Shown here: one piece after another, positions 1-6,779 of the stretch
Layout of the letters: every line of letters begins with the position of its first letter
Position numbering within the stretch: the first letter of the stretch is position 1
Virus record (IMG/VR): IMGVR_UViG_3300044729_000700
Span: 1 to 20,485 of that record
Direction: 5' to 3' (one strand)
Length of the DNA stretch: 20,485 nt
Source: a virus
Notes under the pieces: generated by a model
Databases searched by the model: none
What the model was told of the DNA's origin: nothing
What the model saw: the letters and a program-made list of their open reading frames with translations, nothing else
Program-made: the position numbers and the translations under genes

Positions 1-161
1 CCGTTGCCAGTTGTCAGTTCGCCGGTAACGTCGCTCTTTTGCGTCCAGCTCGAACTAGGTGCCGTGTTGGTTAGCAGCACCTTGAACGTGTCAGCAGAAA
101 AGTCGTGCTTTTTCTCATAGACAGCTTCGACAAACGAATAGAATTTGTAGAACGTCGCCAT
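1..161 (-). CDS. Phage tail-associated protein, N-terminal part (cut by window edge)
   Basis: Translation from the ATG at 161 gives 53 complete codons before the window ends. It begins MATFYKFYSFVEAVYEKKHD and continues with DTFKVLLTNTAPSSSW. The pattern of a short aromatic start, an 'F/VEA' helix and then 'D-T-x-K-V-x-L-T-N-T-A-P' is familiar from small proteins encoded just after distal tail genes in many siphophages. Their exact role is not established. The gene follows its upstream neighbour by 11 bases, with a weak purine stretch (AGGG) ahead of the start. The C-terminal part lies outside the window, so length and domain content cannot be judged. The call rests on the N-terminal pattern and position only. 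Confidence 0.65.
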   Translation of the reverse strand, partial: MATFYKFYSFVEAVYEKKHDFSADTFKVLLTNTAPSSSWTQKSDVTGELTTGN

Positions 162-172
162 CGATTTTTACC

Positions 173-688
173 CTATGGAATTGCCACAGCTCCAAGCGTG
201 TAACTTGCATCCGGAAAAGTGCTAACTATTGATACTTGTTGGTTTGATAAATCAACTGCGTCGCCAGCGTCCGTGAATTGGCTCGACATTGGCACGCTTT
301 GCAACGTGCTGCCCTCATCGTTGCAGTCTTCAGCGATCACATACCACCCGCCGTTAATCCACGCAGCGATGCCGTAGCGGTCGCCGTTGACGCAGACCGC
401 CGACGTGGTCCAGTTCATTACCTTAATGTCCTGCCCGCTGTCCTCAATCTGCTGCGTCGTCGCCGCTTCCTTCCACACGTCGCAGATGACGCCCCCGAGC
501 AAGGTGCCGACCCGACCGGGAATGCCGCCAGATGGGGCTTTGATGAGCTTCATCGGCTGCGGAGACGACGGGATATTTCGCAGCGGCTTGCGTGGAAAAA
601 ATGGCGGCACAGTTCCACGCTGCCCGTTCGTCTGCATCCAGCGACGCATCTCTCGGATTGTCTTGATGTCGTCTGCGGTCAGGTCCAT
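173..688 (-). CDS. Hypothetical distal tail protein (171 aa)
   Basis: I do not recognise a named family. The start is taken as the ATG at 688, which overlaps the TAA stop of the preceding gene (TAATG coupling). Longer frames starting upstream would overlap that gene needlessly. The protein opens with a short helix (MDLTADDIKTIREMRRWMQ) and a basic, proline-rich stretch. The rest is beta-rich, with Gly/Trp/Tyr patches (GIAAWINGGWYVIAED) and a Thr/Ser-rich end. No signal peptide or membrane segment is seen. Lying between a 368-residue tail protein and a tail-associated protein, downstream of the tape measure, it is inferred to be a tail-tip or fibre-associated component. Function is otherwise unknown. 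Confidence 0.7.
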   Translation of the reverse strand: MDLTADDIKTIREMRRWMQTNGQRGTVPPFFPRKPLRNIPSSPQPMKLIKAPSGGIPGRVGTLLGGVICDVWKEAATTQQIEDSGQDIKVMNWTTSAVCVNGDRYGIAAWINGGWYVIAEDCNDEGSTLQSVPMSSQFTDAGDAVDLSNQQVSIVSTFPDASYTLGAVAIP

Positions 689-1794
689 TAGGTGATGCCC
701 AGCGTGGAAAAGTCCTTGACGTTGTACGGCATGTAGACCAGCTTTTTCTGCACGTATCCCGGCCCGTCCGGTGTCGGGCATTTAAGCAGCCGCCCGTATC
801 CGTTCAGTGCCTGCGGGTCAGCAACGGCCACCGGCAGCAGGTCTGTGTTGTTTCCGTTCGGGTCCGGTCGCCAAACCGTGATTGGCGAGAATTCATAGTC
901 GCTGCGGTTGTCGCCGAACCATTCAGTCATATCCGTTGGCGTAACCAGCGACCCGTCGACGTTCGGCTGGAATGCGAAAATCATTTCATTGAAGCCTTGG
1001 TCTGGTATCTGTAAAAACCATGACTTCGGATTGTGCGCGAACACGACGCCACGCCGGAAATACAACTTGCCATCCCGCCAGTGGTCTTCCTTGACGATGT
1101 CGTTTATCAGCAGCTCGTATGCCGGGAACGTGTATCGCAGCCGCTGCCCATCCTTGTCGGACTGCGTGATGGTGACTTCGGCACTGTTGACCGCATCCAA
1201 GAAGTTGTCCCATGCTGCGTCCCAGTCCCGGTGCCAGGTCCAGTAGGTAATCCGTTTCGTGTGACTGCGTTTATTTACATTCTGCACGTTGTCGTTGGCA
1301 GAATTGACAATTGCCACCTCGGCACCGAATTGCGGTGTCGGCAGGTAATCAGGAATCACTCGGCTGGTTGCTGGCGATATCAGCGTGTGGTCCGTCGATG
1401 CCTCAAAGATACCGATGAACTGTGCAGTCGGTGATTGCTCGCTGTATTCCTCAAAGGCAATGTCAACCCGTGGCACAATCTGCTCAGGTTCGTTGGCAGG
1501 CAGGCCATCGACTGTCCGCTCGTACCGAGTGACAGCGTTGGTGAAGTTGCAGACGACATCAAACACCGCTTTGGCTTGCGTGTCGTTTCGCCTGCGTGGT
1601 TGCCGCTGGTAGCAATAAACTGGCTGAGCCACGCCGGTTATCAGATACTCCGTCCCGATTGTCGGCAGGCCAGCCGTAGCCAATGCCGCAGCCGGTCCAC
1701 TGGCGTCAACCTGCCAAGTTTCGGTGTAGTCGTACTGGAGGAAACCGTCGACCAGCCGCTCGACCAATTCCTGATTCGTTCGGTTAATTGCCAT
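688..1794 (-). CDS. Hypothetical tail protein downstream of tape measure (368 aa)
   Basis: The ATG at 1794 overlaps the TAA stop of the tape measure gene (TAATG), so the two are translationally coupled. The 368-residue product is soluble, rich in Trp, Tyr, Asn and Asp, and looks mostly beta. Examples are YWTWHRDWDAAWDNFLDAVN near residue 185 and the repeated hydrophobic/aromatic strands after it. There is no signal peptide or transmembrane helix. Position directly after the tape measure is where distal tail or baseplate hub proteins are encoded in siphophages, and the size would fit. I see no diagnostic motif (for example no peptidase or lysozyme domain), so 'distal tail/hub' is inferred from gene order alone. 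Confidence 0.7.
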   Translation of the reverse strand: MAINRTNQELVERLVDGFLQYDYTETWQVDASGPAAALATAGLPTIGTEYLITGVAQPVYCYQRQPRRRNDTQAKAVFDVVCNFTNAVTRYERTVDGLPANEPEQIVPRVDIAFEEYSEQSPTAQFIGIFEASTDHTLISPATSRVIPDYLPTPQFGAEVAIVNSANDNVQNVNKRSHTKRITYWTWHRDWDAAWDNFLDAVNSAEVTITQSDKDGQRLRYTFPAYELLINDIVKEDHWRDGKLYFRRGVVFAHNPKSWFLQIPDQGFNEMIFAFQPNVDGSLVTPTDMTEWFGDNRSDYEFSPITVWRPDPNGNNTDLLPVAVADPQALNGYGRLLKCPTPDGPGYVQKKLVYMPYNVKDFSTLGIT

Positions 1795-3086
1795 TAGTTA
1801 ATCGCGTCTCGCTGAGTTTGTTGGCGTTCCAAGTTTTCATTCAGCCGCTGTAACTGTTGGTTCGATTGCTGCTGCAATTGCAGTTCCCGCTGCCGTTCTT
1901 CCGTGCGTTCAATGATGCCTGGTGCCAGCCCGACCTGCCGCTGGATGGTGTCTTGGACGAGGGCTTGGCTAACTGTGTCTTGGCTCATGAACGGGTTGAC
2001 CGTGTTTAGCGTGCTAATCAGCGTCGTTCCGATGCCTCGCCCGATTTCGTTTACGCCGAAATTGCCACGGTTGGCGAATCCCTCCCGTGCGTTGCGGAAC
2101 ATTTCCAGCGTTCCGGCCAATGCCGGTGCAATGTCGGCGACCATCTGCGTCTTGAATCCCTGCCACGCCATCGACAATTTGTCTACTTCGTCGGCAGTTT
2201 TCATGATGGACTCAGCGGCATCGCCCTGCGTTACGCCCAGCTCGTTAGCCTTCTGAATCAACGCATTAACACCAGACTCGCCTTGGCCCAGCAATTGGAC
2301 CAACTTGCCCTCCGAGGTGCCGAATAGCTTTGTAATGAAAACGCCTTGGTCTTCGTTACTAAGCTTGCTAATGTCCGCCGCCAGCGTTCGCAACTGGTCG
2401 ACAGCGTCCATCGTGGACAATGCAGCGACTTGGTCGATCTCATAGCCCAGTTCTTGGAAGAATACTTTTGCCTTGCCCATGTCACGGCTGGCCAATGCGA
2501 TGTTATTCCGCATTGCTTCGATGACGCCTAAGGCAGTGCCGCGCTCCAAGTCGCCGCCAATAGGTGCGGTCAGTGCAAACTGCAACCGCTCAAAGTCGTC
2601 CAAGGCCATGCCGAACTTTTCGGCGAAGTCTTGGTTTTTGTCCAGCCTGTCGAACTCGTCGCTGAATTGGCGGATAGCTTCGTTGACGGTGTAGAACCCA
2701 GCAGCGTATTTGGCCAACTGGCCTACGTCGCCTCCGAACGGCATCATCGCCGTGGCATTTTTACCGCCAGACGCCATAGTCGTTTTCATGCCCTTGGCCA
2801 TCTTGGCCTGTTCAGCCGCCAAGTTCTTTGCCGCACGCTCAGCGGTAATCAATTCCGCACTGACCTGCGACCATGCCCGCTCATACTGGTCAACGGACAA
2901 CTTGCCAGCGTCCATCAACTTGTTCAGCCTGGCGTAGGCTTGCTGTGCCTTTTCCTGCGGTGTCGTGTCGCCAAGTATCTTCTTCATCGCCGACACTTCG
3001 GACCGGCTGCTGACTAGGCCACGGGTGAAGCTTTGCGTATCGGCGACCATCTTGTAGGACAGCGTGTGTATTGTCGTGCTAGCCAT
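1794..3086 (-). CDS. Tail tape measure protein (short, 430 aa)
   Basis: This protein sets tail length and occupies the tail lumen before DNA ejection. The N-terminal 100 residues are strongly helical and coiled-coil-like, rich in Ala, Lys, Glu and Gln. The central block (about 210-270) carries the recurrent tape-measure motif: QELGYEIDQV, then LRTLAADISKLSNEDQ, then ITKLFGTSEGKLVQLL with the Phe-Gly pair at 255-256. The C-terminal 40 residues are a Gln/Arg/Glu-rich helix. No clear membrane segment is seen, which is unusual for large tape measures but common in short ones. Its start overlaps the frameshifted end of the tail chaperone gene, the standard order. At the known scaling of about 0.15 nm per residue, the tail would be about 65 nm (inference). 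Confidence 0.9.
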   Translation of the reverse strand: MASTTIHTLSYKMVADTQSFTRGLVSSRSEVSAMKKILGDTTPQEKAQQAYARLNKLMDAGKLSVDQYERAWSQVSAELITAERAAKNLAAEQAKMAKGMKTTMASGGKNATAMMPFGGDVGQLAKYAAGFYTVNEAIRQFSDEFDRLDKNQDFAEKFGMALDDFERLQFALTAPIGGDLERGTALGVIEAMRNNIALASRDMGKAKVFFQELGYEIDQVAALSTMDAVDQLRTLAADISKLSNEDQGVFITKLFGTSEGKLVQLLGQGESGVNALIQKANELGVTQGDAAESIMKTADEVDKLSMAWQGFKTQMVADIAPALAGTLEMFRNAREGFANRGNFGVNEIGRGIGTTLISTLNTVNPFMSQDTVSQALVQDTIQRQVGLAPGIIERTEERQRELQLQQQSNQQLQRLNENLERQQTQRDAIN

Positions 3087-3650
3087 GTCCTAACCTTTGA
3101 AAAAAGTCCATTGCCGCCTGCGGGTCCATGCCCTTCTTTTCTTCCGCTGCCGGAAACCAACCGTTGAGGTAGCCGAACGCCCACCACTCGAACAACTGCT
3201 CCCGGTCCAGTTCGTCGGCCACTGCATCGGCGTCCAGCCTGCCGCTAAGTTCGGCGAGCTTTAGGTGCAGAAATCGCCGATGGTTGTGCCTCAGTCGCCT
3301 GATGTTTTTTTTAGTTTGTCGCCGATGTCCTCATCACTCAGCCCAGCCAGCGACATCGCCACATCGGCCAGCCTTGTGACTACTGCTGATGGCATCTGCC
3401 GCATCGTCGGGAAGTCGTCTTCCGTCAGATAAGGCTGGCCGTCGTCGCCGACCACGCACAGACTGACAATCTTCAGCCGTGCGTCCTGCTGCCGCTGTTT
3501 GTTTACCTTGTCGCCTGGACGCAGCCACAGGTCGAACTCCCGCACCCGCATCGATTCTGGCAACTCCCGCATCTTGACCACGCCGAACTCAGGCACGTCA
3601 ACGCTAACGATCTTCGTTTCCCGTGCCTTCAAAAACTGCTCTCGATTCAC
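3079..3650 (-). CDS. Tail assembly chaperone, -1 frameshifted long form (G-T type, about 190 aa)
   Basis: This is the long form made if ribosomes slip -1 on the A-rich heptamer at 3306-3312. The first 115 residues are shared with the short form. A 75-residue extension then begins NIRRLRHNHR and ends QRLGHG before a TAG at 3079-3081 that lies inside the tape measure start. The extension reads like a real protein: amphipathic helix LKLAELSGRLDADAVADEL, then an aromatic patch EWWAFGYLNGWF, resembling the T domain of tail chaperones. This frame has no ATG, GTG or TTG start between the preceding in-frame stop near 3331 and the slip site. In lambda and many siphophages such G/G-T pairs bind the tape measure and recruit tail tube protein. 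The efficiency of slippage is unknown. Confidence 0.8.
3291..3650 (-). CDS. Tail assembly chaperone, short form (G type, 119 aa)
   Basis: The start is the GTG at 3650, chosen because a GGAG sits 6 bases upstream. A longer reading from an ATG further upstream would run well into the preceding gene. The protein begins VNREQFLKARETK (Met in vivo) and has the compact chaperone-like pattern VDVPEFGVVKMRELPESMRV followed by a helical C-terminus ending LKKTSGD. This resembles the tail-assembly-chaperone families of Gram-positive and Gram-negative siphophages: a beta-rich N-terminus with 'R-E-L' and 'R-V-x-E-F' elements, then helices. The slippery A run near codon 115 and the position just before the tape measure support the call. 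It acts in the cytoplasm during tail assembly and is not expected in the virion. Confidence 0.82.
   Translation of the reverse strand: MNREQFLKARETKIVSVDVPEFGVVKMRELPESMRVREFDLWLRPGDKVNKQRQQDARLKIVSLCVVGDDGQPYLTEDDFPTMRQMPSAVVTRLADVAMSLAGLSDEDIGDKLKKTSGD
3306..3312 (-). promoter_or_regulatory. Slippery heptamer for programmed -1 ribosomal frameshift
   Basis: The minus strand reads CTA AAA AAA ACA in the chaperone frame. The last base of CTA plus the next two codons form A AAA AAA, a canonical X XXY YYZ slippery heptamer, and the run of eight A continues into the following codon. The zero frame stops at TGA 3291-3293, only four codons later. The -1 frame continues for 75 codons to the tape measure start. 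I do not see an unambiguous downstream pseudoknot. The next bases are moderately GC-rich and could fold. Confidence 0.8.
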
Positions 3651-3660
3651 CGTCTGCTCC

Positions 3661-4023
3661 TTAGGTGTTGTAGCTGTCAAACTTAACTTTACAGGCTGCC
3701 GTGTCTGCGATGGCATACAGTGTGATGCCCGTTCCTAAATGGAAGCAGGCTTGCCCGCCATTGGCTGGTAGCCGGATGGCGTTGCCGCCGCCGCTGGCAA
3801 ACCGCAGACTGACGAAGTTGGTCGTATCCAAGTTGGTCGCCACGACATAGCCCGGCACGACATCGCCAAACGCTACCGTCTCCTCCGAGGTGCCGACGTC
3901 TTGGCAAACGCTGCCAGCCCGTGCGGTCGTCTGGGTAAACTGCCTCGTCTGCGTCTGGGTCGTTTGCCGCAGGTATCCATTAGTCACGCTCGCTCCGACC
4001 GTGACGCTGATTTCATTTGCCAT
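3661..4023 (-). CDS. Hypothetical virion-associated protein (120 aa)
   Basis: The ATG at 4023 overlaps the preceding TAA stop (TAATG). The product starts MANEISVTVGASVTNGYLRQ and is rich in Thr, Gln and Val. Alternating hydrophobic residues suggest an all-beta fold, with a Gly-rich turn (ASGGGNAIRLPANGGQACF) near residues 76-94. No signal peptide or membrane helix is present. It lies between the major tail protein and the tail chaperone, a place where some siphophages carry small tail-tube-associated or decoration proteins. I do not recognise a family, and the structural role is inferred from fold character and position. Confidence 0.72.
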   Translation of the reverse strand: MANEISVTVGASVTNGYLRQTTQTQTRQFTQTTARAGSVCQDVGTSEETVAFGDVVPGYVVATNLDTTNFVSLRFASGGGNAIRLPANGGQACFHLGTGITLYAIADTAACKVKFDSYNT

Positions 4024-4304
4024 TACTCGTCGTCCTCCTCATTGACTGCCACTGGTTCCGGAACGCTGCTAATCTGGTCAGGCTTGATGCCGAACTCCGT
4101 TTCGACCAGCACCTTGACCGCCGTCACAATCCACGGTTCCTGCGATGCGAACCAGTTGATGAACTGGACACGGTGGTAGGGTGGGTCGCCTGTGTAGCCG
4201 ACCAGCCCGTAACCATCGGCGATGATGCTTCGCAGCTGCGGAAACAACGGGCCGCCGTCTTTGTCCTTGGCCGGATGTGGTGCCAGCCTTACACGTTCTG
4301 CCAT
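4023..4304 (-). CDS. Hypothetical small protein of the tail module (93 aa)
   Basis: The ATG at 4304 is preceded by a strong Shine-Dalgarno (GGAGG, 5 bases upstream) in the 12-base gap after the major tail gene. The protein begins MAERVRLAPHPAKDKDGG and contains a Pro/Tyr/Trp-rich middle (YTGDPPYHRVQFINWFASQE). It ends in an acidic tail (AVNEEDDE). No transmembrane helix, signal peptide or catalytic motif is apparent. Coupled by a TAATG overlap to the next gene, it is co-translated with tail genes. Function is unknown. A minor tail or assembly role is suggested by position only. Confidence 0.7.
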   Translation of the reverse strand: MAERVRLAPHPAKDKDGGPLFPQLRSIIADGYGLVGYTGDPPYHRVQFINWFASQEPWIVTAVKVLVETEFGIKPDQISSVPEPVAVNEEDDE

Positions 4305-4316
4305 CTGTGCCTCCGG

Positions 4317-4742
4317 TTAGTTGCCTGCGGTCCATGCTGGCGGGGTTGCTCCCGTCCATTTCACGGTCAGCTCGCAGGTCTGGACTTGGTTTGTTTGCAG
4401 CGTAGGGAACTTTACCCGGGTAACCAGTCCGGTTCCGGCGTAGGTTGCGGCAGTCGTTCCGCCAGGTGCGACCGGCCAAGTGATGGTTACGGTTTCCGAT
4501 GTGGTGCTGGTTGCGTACCAGCCCGCAGTCGCCGCTGGGTCGAATTGTGCCGTCAGCGTCACCTCGCCCGGTTCTTCCAAGTCGCCTGCCATGTAGGTCG
4601 GTGCGGTGCTGGCCAGATGCGTGATGTCGATTGCTGGCCGGGAACGCTCGCCAGCGTCGATGGTCAACCAGTTAAGTGCCCGGCTGCTGGTCCCGAACGT
4701 GATGCTGCCGCCGTGCCCTGTGTCGATTCGTGTGTTTGCCAT
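4317..4742 (-). CDS. Major tail (tube) protein (141 aa)
   Basis: This is the probable tail tube subunit. The start is the ATG at 4742, which overlaps the previous stop (TAATG); an upstream extension is not needed. The protein is Thr/Gly/Ala-rich and beta-structured. Residues about 33-70 give the pattern typical of siphophage tail tube proteins: an 'A-I-D-I-T-H-L-A-S-T-A' strand, 'Y-M-A-G-D-L-E-E-P-G-E-V-T-L-T-A-Q-F-D-P', then a second sheet. The 'DITH..S...P' element followed by 'PGEvtltvqfdp' recurs in gpV-like proteins. Position between the tail completion protein and the chaperone/tape measure pair matches the usual order. The length is within, but at the short end of, the family range. 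Confidence 0.85.
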   Translation of the reverse strand: MANTRIDTGHGGSITFGTSSRALNWLTIDAGERSRPAIDITHLASTAPTYMAGDLEEPGEVTLTAQFDPAATAGWYATSTTSETVTITWPVAPGGTTAATYAGTGLVTRVKFPTLQTNQVQTCELTVKWTGATPPAWTAGN

Positions 4743-5188
4743 TAGCTTGTCGCCTCCTGATACATGACGATGTAATCCCTGCTCACCCAATACCGTTTTT
4801 GACTTGAACCAGACACCGGCGGATCGAACCCCCGACGATAGCTAACATTGCCGGTGACGTTCAACACCCGCACCAAGTCGCCGCCAGTGGCCATCGAACC
4901 TCGAAACATTTGTAGAGGTGCGAGACGTACCGCTTCCGCAAGTCCGTAAGCAGCCGCAGCCGTGACGCCGTAGCAATCGATCTGGATGCGGTTGCTGCAC
5001 ACGCCGCTGATTCCGGTGAGGTGTTCCAGCGACTGGCCCTCAAATATCTCCATGACGATGTAGGGCATCGTGGCCCCTTCTTTGGCGTCGTGGAAATAGA
5101 TGCGGGCTGCGTCGCCACTGCCGACCAGCGACGTGATCGCCGACTTAGTCTTCAGGTAAATCCGCAGGCTGTTCAGGATGTCAGGCAT
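4742..5188 (-). CDS. Tail completion / tail terminator protein, DUF3168-like (148 aa)
   Basis: It starts at the ATG overlapping the upstream TAA (TAATG) and reads MPDILNSLRIYLKTKSAITS. It then has a glycine loop, 'R-I-Y-F-H-D-A-K-E-G-A-T-M-P-Y-I-V-M-E-I-F', and 'R-I-Q-I-D-C-Y-G' near residue 67. This is the recognisable pattern of the DUF3168/gp17-like family. These proteins cap the tail tube and form the interface to the head connector. A small C-terminal beta section ends SRDYIVMYQEATS. Its placement, after the gp10-like protein and before the major tail protein, is exactly the expected one for this family. It has no catalytic role. Confidence 0.83.
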   Translation of the reverse strand: MPDILNSLRIYLKTKSAITSLVGSGDAARIYFHDAKEGATMPYIVMEIFEGQSLEHLTGISGVCSNRIQIDCYGVTAAAAYGLAEAVRLAPLQMFRGSMATGGDLVRVLNVTGNVSYRRGFDPPVSGSSQKRYWVSRDYIVMYQEATS

Positions 5189-5718
5189 TAGCGGCTGCTC
5201 CTGATGGACTTTTCGAGGCTGCTGATAACCGCTTGGTTCTGCTGAATCTGTGTTGAATCAACGGCAGGTGCCAGCCACCGCTTGGCCTCGACGAACGTTT
5301 TGCGTGTCGCTGGTTTGTCGCTCCAGAAATACGCCTTGTGCCCAAACTCCAGCAAATGCCCGTGTGCGGTCGTGTTCTTGCGGTCCTTGCCTTTCATGTG
5401 CGGCTCCAGCTTTTGGCCTGTAATCGCCATGTGCAGCATGCCGTCATTCTTGGAAACCATCTTGATGGCGATACTGTCGGCCAACGGTTTCCGCAGCATG
5501 TCACGGTCCCGCTGCTTCTTGCTTTTCTTCTTGTTGGTTCCGGTCCGGTCGCTGCGTGGAATCCGTGCCTGTGCATCCTTCTGCACAATCTTGGACGCTG
5601 CCTTCAGTGCGTCGGCAAGTGCCTTGCCACGAACAAGCAAGTCGACCCGCTGGAGGTAGTCTTCAATCTTAACGTCTTCGCTGATGCTGGACTCAATAGC
5701 CATCTTCGCTTTTGCCAT
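5188..5718 (-). CDS. HK97 gp10-like head-tail / minor structural protein (176 aa)
   Basis: The ATG at 5718 overlaps the preceding TGA (TGATG). The N-terminal part is helical, with ALKAASKIVQKDAQARIP near residues 38-55. A very basic, low-complexity insert (about residues 56-75, TGTNKKKSKKQRDRDMLR) follows. The C-terminal part has the gp10-type core: 'A-H-G-H-L-L-E-F-G-H' followed by 'A-x-R-K-T-F-V-E-A' and 'LAPAVDS'. In HK97-like phages this family acts at the head-tail joining or neck region. The Lys/Arg-rich insert is longer than usual and could contact DNA or fold only on assembly (inference). The neighbours on both sides are head-tail joining and tail completion proteins, which supports the call. 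Confidence 0.83.
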   Translation of the reverse strand: MAKAKMAIESSISEDVKIEDYLQRVDLLVRGKALADALKAASKIVQKDAQARIPRSDRTGTNKKKSKKQRDRDMLRKPLADSIAIKMVSKNDGMLHMAITGQKLEPHMKGKDRKNTTAHGHLLEFGHKAYFWSDKPATRKTFVEAKRWLAPAVDSTQIQQNQAVISSLEKSIRSSR

Positions 5719-6044
5719 CAGACAACCACCTCCGTCGCCTGAATCATCAGCTGCGTGTTGCTGTCCATCGCCAGCACCCGGCTAACTTCGTAGTAAGTTT
5801 GGGTAAGCGGCTGGTAGATTCGCATGTTCGGCAGGATTCCGGCGTAGTACCGCATTTCGATAACGTGCGAGACGGTCGCTTCAATCTGCCTGCCACGATA
5901 CGTTTCGCCGCCACTGACTGCGGTGATGCTACACGGCAGGTCACGCCACAGCGTCGTCGCAAAAGCAGGGTCGTCGCTGCCTTCTGCGGACGTTTCGCGG
6001 TAGACGTGAACGCGATCACGGTACTGGCCAGCCTTTAGTCTCAC
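5718..6044 (-). CDS. Head-tail joining (stopper) protein (108 aa)
   Basis: The GTG at 6044 overlaps the connector's TGA (GTGA), giving the start MRLKAGQYRDRVHVYRE. The family pattern follows: 'L-W-R-D-L-P-C-S-I-T-A-V-S-G-G-E' and 'R-G-R-Q-I-E-A-T-V-S-H-V-I-E-M-R-Y' around residues 32-65, then a Tyr-rich strand region ending ATEVVV. This is the SPP1 gp16 / phage head-tail joining family, a small beta-barrel that closes the connector channel after DNA packaging. The length is typical of the family. The gene sits between the connector/adaptor protein and the gp10-like protein, as expected. Confidence 0.86.
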   Translation of the reverse strand: MRLKAGQYRDRVHVYRETSAEGSDDPAFATTLWRDLPCSITAVSGGETYRGRQIEATVSHVIEMRYYAGILPNMRIYQPLTQTYYEVSRVLAMDSNTQLMIQATEVVV

Positions 6045-6658
6045 GGGTAGTTACTCCGTTTGAGCCGGGCCAGCAGGTTTTCGTAGGCTTTGAATCCGCC
6101 AGTGATGACTTCGTTGCCCATCATCGTCCGCTCTTCAAAGTAATAGCCAATCAGCAGCAGCATCGCCTGTTTGTAAATCTGGGGGACTGCCCCGCCATTG
6201 GCACCATAGCCCGCCGTGTAGGCTAAACTGATGGCGTCCCAGCGGTCGTAGGCTGTCGGCCATGCCGCGTTGCTATTAAGCCACACGCGGCGACGGTCCG
6301 TGTCCAGGCTGTAGCTGGAGGCCGAAAATGTCTGCTGCGTGTTGGATGAGTCGTAGTAGGTGATCGAAGTGACCGCCGAGACTGGCCGGTAATAGAGTTG
6401 CCAGTATTCTTCGTCGCCGGACCAGTTGAACTTTTCCGTAACCGTGCGAGATATGAGGCAAACCTGACAGTCATGCTCGACCTGCTCCCGTGCCTGCTGA
6501 ATGAGGTTTTGCAGATGCTCGTCGTGGGCCGTGTCAGCGTCGGCGATTTCGAGATGCTTTTTCACCTCGCTCAGTTGCAGCGGTTCCACTGCCGGTGTCG
6601 TCTGCGTGATCGACTTGTCCGCTGTCCGCAATGGTCCGCTGATTGAGAATCCGCCCAT
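6041..6658 (-). CDS. Head-tail connector (adaptor) protein, HK97 gp6-like (205 aa)
   Basis: The ATG at 6658 is chosen because a GAGG lies 7 bases upstream; a TTG two codons earlier is possible. After about 25 divergent residues comes the family start 'P-L-Q-L-S-E-V-K-K-H-L-E-I' with 'DEHLQNLIQQAREQVEHDC', the helical adaptor core of gp6/gp15-type proteins. Next is a beta region containing 'Y-Y-R-P-V-S-A-V-T-S-I' and 'AISLAYTAGYG', and a final helix pair (AMLLLIGYYFEERTMMG). Adaptors form a dodecameric ring under the portal. The 5' end overlaps a small upstream gene by 125 bases in another frame, which is unusual. The 3' end overlaps the joining protein by 4 bases. Confidence 0.88.
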   Translation of the reverse strand: MGGFSISGPLRTADKSITQTTPAVEPLQLSEVKKHLEIADADTAHDEHLQNLIQQAREQVEHDCQVCLISRTVTEKFNWSGDEEYWQLYYRPVSAVTSITYYDSSNTQQTFSASSYSLDTDRRRVWLNSNAAWPTAYDRWDAISLAYTAGYGANGGAVPQIYKQAMLLLIGYYFEERTMMGNEVITGGFKAYENLLARLKRSNYP

Positions 6659-6779
6659 TTCCAAACCTCACCAGACAATCTGCCACACCGGGATACACTT
6701 CGATCACGTCATCGGCCTTGCGACCGTTCCAGTTGCGGAGCAGCTGAACCTGCACCTGCTGGACCTGTTTCATTTTCAT
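6534..6779 (-). CDS. Small phage protein overlapping the connector gene (81 aa)
   Basis: The ATG at 6779 overlaps the glycosyltransferase stop (ATGA) and has GGAG 5 bases upstream. The first 45 residues follow a pattern common in small proteins encoded near head-tail genes: 'V-Q-L-L-R-N-W-N-G-R-K-A-D-D-V-I-E-V' then 'G-V-A-D-C-L-V-R-F-G-N-G', a small beta motif of unknown function. Such proteins normally end soon after this point. Here the frame runs on for about 36 more residues, Arg/Thr/Gly-rich and low in hydrophobics (ending EKASRNRRR), inside the connector gene. The tail is probably an unstructured by-product of overlap. The N-terminal part and signals are convincing; the function is not known. 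Confidence 0.7.
   Translation of the reverse strand: MKMKQVQQVQVQLLRNWNGRKADDVIEVYPGVADCLVRFGNGRILNQRTIADSGQVDHADDTGSGTAATERGEKASRNRRR

Noticed and set aside
4017-4745. A 242-codon plus-strand open frame across the major tail gene region
   Set aside because: Cys/Arg-rich, low-complexity translation typical of an antisense frame; the minus-strand genes here have Shine-Dalgarno signals and family patterns.
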